Part shown: positions 50,098 through 60,077 of the stretch, piece after piece
How the letters are laid out: every line of letters begins with the position of its first letter
Position numbering within the stretch: position 1 is the first letter of the stretch
Source of the DNA: Oncomelania hupensis
Lineage: Eukaryota; Mollusca; Gastropoda; Littorinimorpha; Pomatiopsidae
NCBI GenBank assembly: GCA_036898135.1
Contig: CM072515.1
Span: forward strand, 49,759,095 to 49,823,094
Direction: 5' to 3'
Length of the DNA stretch: 64,000 nucleotides
Translations under genes and position numbers: made by a program
The notes under the pieces: model-generated
Databases searched by the model: none
Told to the model about the DNA's origin: nothing
The model's input: the letters and a program-made list of their open reading frames with translations, nothing else

Positions 50098-50376
50098 CAA
50101 GTTCCGGGTACCCTAGTTTATCCGAGCGCATTTGCGCATGCGCTAGGTCATGTCGGGCCGGCTTTTTCACGAAGTTCTTAGGCGTCATAACCCTAACCCT
50201 AACCCAAACCCTAACCCTAACCCTAAACTCTTAACTCTAACCCAAACCCTAACCCATACGAAGACTATGATAGCACTGTGCGCATGCGTCGAATTTTGTA
50301 ACGCGTCGACCAATCAGAATGCTTCCATTCGCTCCCAGCCCAGCTAAGATACTAGGAACTGTGAGGATGTCACACC
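50083..50376. repeat. Segment bounded by ~30-bp imperfect inverted repeats
   Basis: CCGGTGTCACATCCTTCAAG at the left matches, inverted, CTGTGAGGATGTCACACCGG at the right, with similarity extending to about 30 bp. The segment encloses the telomeric repeats and two GCGCATGCG palindromes. The left arm overlaps the SINE head. Confidence 0.45.
50187..50256. repeat. Interstitial telomeric repeats (CCCTAA)n
   Basis: About ten CCCTAA units with variants (CCCAAA, CTCTAA, CTCTTAA). TTAGGG is the canonical metazoan and molluscan telomere unit. Confidence 0.85.
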
Positions 50377-50399
50377 GGCCCCTCTGATTATATTTATGT

Positions 50400-50462
50400 T
50401 ATGTTATGTTATTAGCTTATAGTCCCCTCTCTTCCCAATAAGGATTTTCAGAGAGGAGACTC
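50400..50462 (-). mobile_element. Hairpin retroposon copy 3
   Basis: On the minus strand, AGTCTCCTCTCT ... AGAGAGGGGACTATAA, then an (AACAT)n tail. It has the same 12-bp stem as 1081-1149 but a different tail. Confidence 0.65.
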
Positions 50463-52482
<2,020 letters not shown>

Positions 52483-53075
52483 AGTTTTCAGACGATGCCG
52501 CAATAGTGGACACTTCCGACTCGGCCACGAGCTTTGAGAGGAGTGTGGTTGACTTCGTCACCTGATGCGAAGGCAACCATCTGGAGCTCAATGTCGGCAA
52601 AACGAAAGAGATTTTGGTGGATTTTAGAAGGAATCGGACAGATATGGCTGTACTTCACCTCAGAAATCAAACTGTGGAGAGAGTGGAACAATGCAAATAC
52701 CTTGGGACCATGATTGACCACAAGCTTTCTTTCACAGCTAATGCCGAAATGATATTTAAGAAATGCAGGCAGCGTTTGTACATGTTGTATCAACTCCGAT
52801 CTCCTCTGGTTTCGCAGAGCATACTTGAACAGTTTTATCGTGCCTACGCGGAATCAGTTCTTACGTTTTCATTCATTTGCTGGTTTCAGTCTCTCAAAAG
52901 TCAAAAGTAGGAATTTCTTGAACCGTATTACCAATATCTGCAGCAGATTCATTGGTAAAAAAAAGCAGACGCCTCTGTGTGAATTGTTTCAGAGGAGGGC
53001 CCTAGGCAAAGCCATCAGCATCAAGGACTATTCCACCCACCTTTTTACCACATGTTTGAGTGATGAATAATTATA
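52483..53075 (+). pseudogene. CR1/Rex-like LINE ORF2, 3' fragment
   Basis: Translated pieces give KFSDDAAIV (RT motif C, xxDD), LELNVGKTKEILVDFRR, VEQCKYLGTMIDHKLSF (typical post-catalytic RT segment) and the terminal region of a non-LTR ORF2. A TGA replaces the Trp in VTWCEGN at about 52564. A frameshift near 52905 moves the end into another frame (NRITNICSRFIG). The upstream endonuclease and RT palm are absent. It is an inactive, 5'-truncated copy, and the clade assignment is by motif memory. Confidence 0.75.
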
Positions 53076-53361
<286 letters not shown>

Positions 53362-53510
53362 ATTTTATATCATATACTACTGTATTATATAATTATTTAT
53401 TATTATAAATTAGCTCTGGTCAAATACCGTATGTTATATTATGCGTTGGACTCATAAGACAATGCAAAGATGTCAACGATATTTGTTGTTTGATAAAACC
53501 ACCGGTTGCA

Positions 53511-53543
53511 ACACACACACACATACACACCCACACACACACA

Positions 53544-53599
<56 letters not shown>
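53511..53599. repeat. (CA)n microsatellite
   Basis: About 40 CA units with CCC interruptions, then (GACA)n. Confidence 0.95.
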
Positions 53600-53602
<3 letters not shown>

Positions 53603-53955
53603 AAACTGATATGCAGACAGACAGACAGACATGCAGACAGATAAGTATACAGATTGCAATACACATATACTAACTCCAATCCACTCACATATACTACTAC
53701 TACTAAAACAGGATGCTATCACGCGCTTTGTCTTCAATGGAAGTAAAAGCGCGGCGACCTGAAGAGATGGCTATTACAGAAGCTAGAATACAAATCAGTA
53801 TTTATTTTGTTAAATTTTAGATTGACTGCATTTAATATCATTATTTACGGGATGGAGGAAACCAGAGAACCCGTATAAAAGCCTCGGTGTCCTGAGAGAG
53901 TTGAAGTTGAGAAGTGTATTGGTGTTGGCGCTTCGCTTCCCTATTGAGTGCCTAC

Positions 53956-54551
53956 TAGAGGGTGGAACCGGTACGATTTCTCAAACCGGTTTTTAACCGG
54001 TTTTTCCAATAGAAAACCGCGGTTTAAAACCGGTTAACCGGCTAGAAGTTACAACTGGTTACCCCGGGTAAAGGCGCATAGTAAGCAAGGGAAATAACCT
54101 CTGTATTGAATTTTTTTGGAATTTATGTCGCTAGCTACTTAACTCAGAGGCTATTTCCCTCCTCCACTGTGGGTAGATTTGGGAGTTTGCTTTTCAATTT
54201 TGAGTTTGTGAAACCGTTGGTGGAATCTGAAGTTGCGAATGTCATATTGGTTAGAAAAACAATGAGCATTGAAAGATTAAAAGCCTGTTCCAAGTTTCTG
54301 TTCTTTGAAATTCTGGTCAACCTTTCCTGCTTCTGTCTCTCGCAGGATAAAGAATCTCCAAATGTCAGCTTTCCCACGCGTGTTCGCTACGAATGTCTCT
54401 GTTTCTGCCATTTTGCTAGTGCTTTACGGGACGAGTGATGTCCCTTAGAAAAACCGCGGTTTTCCGGTTTTTTAAGGCCAAACCGGTTTACCGAACCGTG
54501 AGAAAGCCGAACCGATTTTAACCGGAAAACCGGTAAAACCGAACACCCCTA
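53956..54551. mobile_element. hAT-type MITE, 596 bp
   Basis: Flanked by an exact 8-bp duplication, GTGCCTAC, at 53948-53955 and 54552-54559. Ends are inverted: TAGAGGGTGG at the left, and TAGGGGTGTTCGG read from the right end. Both termini carry clusters of AACCGG/CCGGTT. An 8-bp target duplication with TAGRGGTG-like ends is characteristic of hAT transposons. The 110-codon frame inside (54106-54438) has no transposase features, so the element is non-autonomous. Confidence 0.8.
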
Positions 54552-54980
54552 GTGCCTACGCATCGTTTCTGCACTGTGGGGACCTGTCACCCTGTTGACT
54601 CTGTTTTGTGGTTGTCCGGCGCCGCGCTGTTGAGAACTTCTTCTCTGCGACACTGCGTTACCATTGGGGCACCCAGGTTGCTGTTACGCGCTTACACTGA
54701 GGCTGCGGCTCCGTCGGCCATCTTCCTTGTTGGTGACTATTCTGCCGTGTAGGTCCCCCTAACCCTAAGTTTTATAACTATTTAAGCATTTTGTTGCTTT
54801 TTGACCCAGTCCTGGACTTGGTCTTTTATTGCTTTTTTGATAGGATTGATAGGATTTTTGTAGCTCCCTGAGAGTATTTTGATTTTGATATTTGATTTAA
54901 CATTTTATCTGTTTTATTCTTATTTTATTTTTAACTATGTAGTTTTATCCCGGCACCATTGTTTGCGTTGTCGTACTCGT

Positions 54981-56892
54981 ATGGATCGGTCCGAGTCGAA
55001 CGCTCCTTTTTGGAAGCGCTGCCCGGTTGGGGCGCCGCGGAAAGATTCCCCCGTGGTTAAATCTAAAATTGATTTGGTTTGTATCGAGGATGAAGTCTTG
55101 GAACTTCATGTTGCGTCTGACCAGACCTCTGCAGCCCAGGTCGGCATGGACCCGTCTACACCTAATCGTAAACGTTCTAGGAGAACGCTTTCTGAGTCCT
55201 CGTCGGCCTCCTCTGTTGGAATGGACGAGCAACCGATCGAGGTCACTGACTTATCGCGTCGGCCGGAGGCTGATTGTCTAGCTCAAGCAAATAGGGAGAC
55301 TAGAGTAGAGCCTTCCGAATCCGCCTCCGTGCCGTCCGTATCGGCCCCTCCTGCGGATCAGGAGAAAACCTGGACGACCGTCTCCGGTAGACGGAGAAAT
55401 AGAAATAGAGATGGGCTTCCATCAAATCTGCCGCCGGTAGTTAACCACAGTCTTTGTAGGTTCCCGGTGATAATTAAATACTCTGATGCTCCGGGCCCGG
55501 CGATTTCCAAATCGCGTGGCTGGAAGCTGGCTGAACAGTTGTCTGAGGTCGTGGGACCAATCGAAAGGGTGAGGCAGTTGGGTGAGGGCTACTTGGTAGC
55601 CTGTAAAACTCGTGCCCAACAGTCGAAACTTGCCGGTTTATCTGAGCTGGGGAAGTTGTCGGTTGCCTGTGTGATACCGAAACCCACGGTTGAAGGGGTC
55701 ATACAGGACATTCCCCCCCACAGTCTCTGAAGAAGAGATTCTTGCCAAATGTGAGGGTGTGGTCGGCTCTGATGGTCGTGTTCACCCATGCACTATCCGC
55801 AGCATACGTCGGCTGAGCTGTGCTGACGGCTCACCGGCCGGTTCGGTCAAGGTCACTATTGAGGCACATACCCTTCCCACGGTACTGCTAATCAATCGCA
55901 GGGACTACCCGGTACGCCCCTATGTAGCAGCGGTTGTCCGCTGCTACAAATGTCAGAAATTCGGTCACACGAAAAAATATTGTAATTCGATTCAGACGTG
56001 CTCGTCTTGTGGCGGGTCTGGGCACTCTGGAGCACATTGCAAGGCCACTAGGCGATCGTGTCCTAACTGTAAGGGCTGCCACTCCGCCGCTAATATAAAC
56101 TGTCCTGCATTGAAAGAACGTATTCTTGCGAATAGCCTAAGGGCTACGAGTTACATGCCGCGAACCCAGGCCTTGTCCAAGGCCCGTTCACTAACCTTGG
56201 TGGACTCTGCTTCGGGTAAACCAGCGTGGGGGGTTGTCGGCACTCCTGTCGCCCCTGCGGTGGGGCCTAGTTCCCTGCCGGATTCGGTGCCTGAGCAGCA
56301 GGCAAAAACAGTGTGGGGAAGAGCCGGGACTCTGGCTGCTTCATCTGCTCCGTCGGTTTCTCCGTCCCAGCATCGGGTGGGCGGTGGAAGTTATCGTACC
56401 GAGGTGCCGCCTGCGCCTGGTCCAGGCGGCGGCGACCCTTGGGTTGCTATCTCTAGGCTCGAAAACCTGGTGGAAAAATTGACCGTTACGGTTGCCAGGC
56501 TTGTGGATACCGTGGGCCTTTTGGCCGTGCGCAGGCCGTCGGCGTCTAGTCAAGTTATGTCCGATATTGGCACCGTGTCTGATTCAGAGACCTCTGTCCC
56601 TAAGTCTGTGCTTATGTGTGATGCTTCGTCACAGTCGCTGCGGGTTCTTGAGCACACGGAAACCGACACCGAGTCGCGTGCTACACAGATACGACGTGGT
56701 CTCATGGCCTCTGACTTTTTGATTCAGCTGAGGGATTTTCTAAAACGGATTGCACCCAAATTTAAGGAGTTTTCATTTGATGAGGACGACCAAAAAGAGG
56801 TTCTGGAAGTATTGTCATGGGGGTTCAAGAATGTTTTGACCGATCATTCTGTGACTCAGTCAAGAGATTTTTCCGGTATACGTAAGACCTGA
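54981..56892 (+). pseudogene. LINE ORF1 (Gag-like, three CCHC knuckles), frameshifted
   Basis: ORF1 proteins bind element RNA and help form the retrotransposition particle. The likely start is ATG 54981 (MDRSESNAPF). The first half is Ser/Pro-rich with a basic GRRRNRNRDG patch, then an RRM-like region. Codons 55942-56103 carry CYKCQKFGHTKKYC and CSSCGGSGHSGAHC (CX2CX4HX4C), then a CX2CX3HX6CP knuckle. This trio is typical of I, Jockey and R1 clade ORF1s. The tail contains a possible coiled coil (RLENLVEKLTVTVARLVDTV). The frame shifts at a run of seven C at 55713-55719: six would keep it open. That is either a disabling insertion or a homopolymer sequencing error. Confidence 0.75.
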
Positions 56893-57570
56893 GGCGCGTA
56901 CCCAATACCAAATAGCGAACATTGATCTCCGTTTTTATATCTAGTAAATTGATTATTAATGTTTGTAGGTGGAATTCATTCCGCGCGGTCGCACCATCAA
57001 CTCGGGTTGTGGTGCTTTTATTTCTTGTCGAGTTTAGTTATTTTGTGACTATGTTATTATTTCTAATTTTTTTGTGGCGGAAATTATTTTAAATTTTGTT
57101 AGCTGTTTGTAGGTCTTTTTTTTTAAATTTTTATTATATTTTTGGCCGTATAGCCCCGTGGACTGTTGGTCCTGGCCTTTTGGCCGCTTTTAGCATTTTT
57201 GTTTATGTTGTTTTTGTTTTTTGTTTTGTGGCCCTGAAGGATTTTTATTTTTAACCGGTTTTATTTTTATCGTAGGCTTTTATATTCAGTAGCCCTGTCC
57301 CTGTTGCCTTTATAGCACAGACCTGGTCTGTTATTAACATAAAAGTCCCTCTTCAACTTTGTAATTTTCATATTATTTGCTCATAAGCACCTATAGTTCT
57401 AGGCAGTATAAGCGCCCACCTAACCCTTTTGAGCATATAAGCGTCTACCCAGCCTTTTCACACGCCCACGCTTTGCCTGCGGCCCCTTCAGCTTGTGCTA
57501 TTAGGACAACTCTTCATCTTGTGACCAGTTGCGGTCTTAATCTTCGTCAACCCTCATCGGGAAATCCTCT
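56893..57570 (+). other. Noncoding 3' part of the ORF1-only LINE
   Basis: T-rich sequence with GTGGACTGTTGGTCCTGGCC and GGCCCTGAAGGA segments. Six-frame reading shows no RT or endonuclease motif. The join to any former ORF2 is not visible. Confidence 0.5.
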
Positions 57571-57629
57571 GTCCCTTATAAGCTTCGGTTTCTAGGGACG
57601 TTAATCTAATAAACGAAACGAAAATCCTC

Positions 57630-57735
57630 GTACTAAAGTTACGTATCTTCGTCCCACTAGGGGTTCTAAATCCGCGACCTGAAGCATAAGAAAACATTTC
57701 GCCACTAACAACTGACCTATCAGGCCACATATTGC
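57630..57735 (-). mobile_element. Possible tRNA-like SINE head, degenerate
   Basis: On the minus strand, GATAGGTCAGTTGTTAGTGG resembles an A box, and GTCGCGGATTTAGAACCCC a decayed B box. Spacing suits a tRNA, but base-pairing is poor. Confidence 0.35.
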
Positions 57736-58679
57736 AATACACACCCCCACACACAGAGACAGACATGCACTCAAACAGACAGACAGGCACGCAGACAAAT
57801 AAATATACCGACAGATTGAAATAGACACACACAAAACCCGTCGACCCATCCATGCTGCCTTAACCCATCTCTTAACACACTAACATATTCAGCCTACTAG
57901 TCTAACTCTGTTTTGACTGACGCCCCCTGTCAATTCCTAGCAGCTTTTGGTCTACTAATGTACAGTAGTCTTTGTATCACTCCTGAGCACAAACCTTCTA
58001 GTGGATACTGGCGCTCTAACCAATTTTCTTCAACTACGCTATCAATCGTCTTAATTTCAGAGACCGTCCTTTCCCACCCTAAGCACACATCTTTTAGTGA
58101 TGACTGGCGCTGTACACAATTTTCTTCAAGGACTCAATTAAGCATAATTTCTGCGTCGATGTTTCTGAGTCGTGAACGCACTAAAACCAATATAGAAGAT
58201 AGGATTTTAGTGGATTAAAAAAAAGAAAACACACACACACACATACAAAAACTCCAAAAGCTCCAAGCGTAACGGTCATATCGCAGCATCTTGCACAATT
58301 ATGCTAATCCATTCTAGTGTCTGTGAATTTCGTCAAAGACCATGATAAAATGACCGCAATAAAATGACGTTTTATAACAGAACTACTTAAACAAAAAACA
58401 AAAACCACAAATATTTTATGTTGACCTGCGTAGCAACTAGGCATACACAGAGTTTTCAGGAGGACCATTAAAACACGTGCAGGAAATCTCTAGACCATTG
58501 AGAGAGAGGTTACAGTAACCTATCGATGATGTAACGCAAATTTTGTTTTACTGGAAGTTTTGTTGAGTTCTTCTCAAGAAAAGCGTGACCAATACGTCCA
58601 CAAAGGTAACAGCAATTTGACCTATTGACCTGCCGCATTTGGTTATTTTTCACGGGTTTTCAGTCTCTAAATGTGTGTT
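57736..58679. other. Intergenic, nothing recognised
   Basis: Includes a CACA/GACAGACA patch (57740-57800). Phrases recur at about 57977-58020 and 58079-58120 (AGCACAAACCTTCTAGTG / AGCACACATCTTTTAGTG, both followed by GCGCT..AC.CAATTTTCTTCA), a roughly 100-bp diverged duplication. No gene. Confidence 0.45.
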
Positions 58680-58838
58680 TTATTATTTATGTATGTGATG
58701 ATGATAATAATGATGGGGATGATGCTGACGACGAAGACGAAGAAAAAGAAGAAGGCGAAAGCGACGACGACGAAAAAGAAGAACAACAGGAACAACAACA
58801 GTAGCAACAACAACAACAACAACAAAAACAACAACAAA
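58680..58838. repeat. Mixed trinucleotide tract (GAT, GAC, GAA, CAA)
   Basis: Successive imperfect GAT, GAC/GAA and CAA arrays. Confidence 0.85.
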
Positions 58839-58864
58839 ACTGCTAATAATATGCCGTCAGTGAG

Positions 58865-59833
58865 TTGATTGATTGATTGATTGTTGCTTTAGGTCCAGCG
58901 GACTCTTCCGAGCCAAATCAGGACCGGACAACCCCCGATCCGCATAAAAGATCTGCTGAAACAACCCTAGTGGGAAAATTGAATGCCCTCCACCGGCCAG
59001 TCACTTTACAATAAAGACATCCCACGCAGGGGACGGCTGAGGCTTTACCCCAACTACTCGAACCCCCGGTTACAAAAACAAAATAGAATACAAACATCAT
59101 TATAAATTATCAACAAAACACATACATATAAAATGCCTACATTGCCAAATGGGGTGTCGGATAGTGCAGTGGTTGGAGCACTCGCTACTGTGTCGAAAGT
59201 GAAGCACCGTCCGGTGCGGTTAGCACTTGGATGGGTGACCGCTAAGGTGTGAAGCGACAAACAACAACGCCCCCAGTTGACTCAACTGTGATTGAGTACC
59301 TACTCTCTTGAGGGTGGGGAAGGTAAAGCAGCGAGGGAGAGAGTTGGGCATCACCCTCATTACGCTGGCCCAAGATAAGTGTGATCTCCAACATCACGCT
59401 CCCCTACGGCCACAAGGCTATGGGACTACCTTTACCTTTTTTTTTTTTACATTGCCAAATAATAACATCATAGGAAGCCCTAGTAACCACCCGGCAGAAA
59501 GCGTCCAACACTCCCAAGCTGATCCAACAGACCTCATACACAAACAAGGAGTCTTGTCCAGGAAGAGTTTTCAAGAAAAAAGGTAGGTCATTGATCTAGC
59601 GAAGAAGAGCAAATGAGGAAGACAGCGACAGTGGGAATTTAAAGCACTAAATTTCCAGAAAGTGGGGATACTATTTATACTGAAACCCCCGGCACTCCAA
59701 CGGGGCGAACTGTTGCCGCAGTTAATCGGTCTTGCCTATAAAGGAAAGACAGGTTTTCAACTGGGGCTTTCACTTTTCTCTTTATAGGTTAGAACAATCT
59801 ACAGGGGCAAGATTGCTCATGACCCCAAGGGGT
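58865..59833 (-). mobile_element. TATA retroposon copy 6, with 5' extension and nested SINE
   Basis: Flanked by the 11-bp repeat CCGTCAGTGAG at 58854-58864 and 59834-59844. On the minus strand it ends GGACCTAAAGCAACAATCAA with an (ATCA)n tail. Its body matches copy 3, but it extends about 125 bp beyond the usual CCCCGTTGGGG 5' terminus (59708-59833). The extension can fold into short hairpins (AACTG/CAGTT; CCTATAAAG/CTTTATAGG; CAATCT/AGATTG). A 5S-type SINE lies inside at 59151-59448. Without the SINE and its duplication the unit is about 660 bp. It is either the true full-length form or a copy with 5'-transduced sequence. Confidence 0.75.
59151..59448 (+). mobile_element. 5S-type SINE copy D, full-length with target duplication
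   Basis: Flanked by TACATTGCCAAAT (59138-59150 and 59448-59460, one base ambiguous), inserted in the TATA retroposon. It starts GGGGTGTCGGATAGTGCAGT GG with a tRNA-like A box. From about 59193 it follows the 5S rRNA internal promoter: AAAGTGAAGCA (5S: AAGCTAAGCA) and GGTTAGCACTTGGATGGGTG ACCGC (5S: GGTTAGTACTTGGATGGGAG ACCGC). The 3' end, CCCCTACGGCCACAAGGCTA TGGGAC, resembles the 3' terminus of the RTE-like LINE at 60078. A T-run closes it. It is non-coding and depends on LINE machinery. Confidence 0.88.
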
Positions 59834-59879
59834 CCGTCAGTGAGTATTACGTTTTTTTGTTGCTAGGAAAGAAGGCTAT

Positions 59880-60067
59880 TGCAACACAAATACCAACAGC
59901 ATCACCACTGCTACCGCATCAAGAACAATAACAACAACAGCCGCAGCAGCAGCACGCCGACGCCAACAAAACCAACAACAGCAACAACACCATCACCACC
60001 AATATCAACAGCAACAACTACAACAATACCAACAACAGCAACCAACGTCAGTACCACATCACTACTG
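59880..60067. repeat. CAA/CAG/CCA-rich simple sequence
   Basis: Interrupted CAACAG and CAACAA array. It continues as ATCAACAACAATAG after the LINE insertion, showing that the LINE landed in it. Confidence 0.85.
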
Positions 60068-60077
60068 ATCAACAACA

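Larger units (their letters stand above)
53870..57625 (+). mobile_element. LINE with ORF1 but no ORF2 (I/Jockey/R1-like ORF1)
   Basis: Order: 5' UTR (possible TATAAAAG near 53876), split by a hAT-type MITE at 53956-54551; ORF1 from 54981 to 56892; about 700 bp of T-rich noncoding sequence; then a terminal stem-loop (57571-57599) and the tail TTAATCTAATAAACGAAACG. No endonuclease or reverse transcriptase follows ORF1, so the copy is internally deleted or a non-autonomous form comparable in logic to ORF1-only HAL1 elements of mammals. Boundaries are approximate at the 5' side. Confidence 0.6.

Noticed and set aside
54106..54438. 110-codon frame inside the hAT-type MITE as a transposase remnant
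   Set aside because: No DDE, hATC dimerisation or BED-finger motif is visible.
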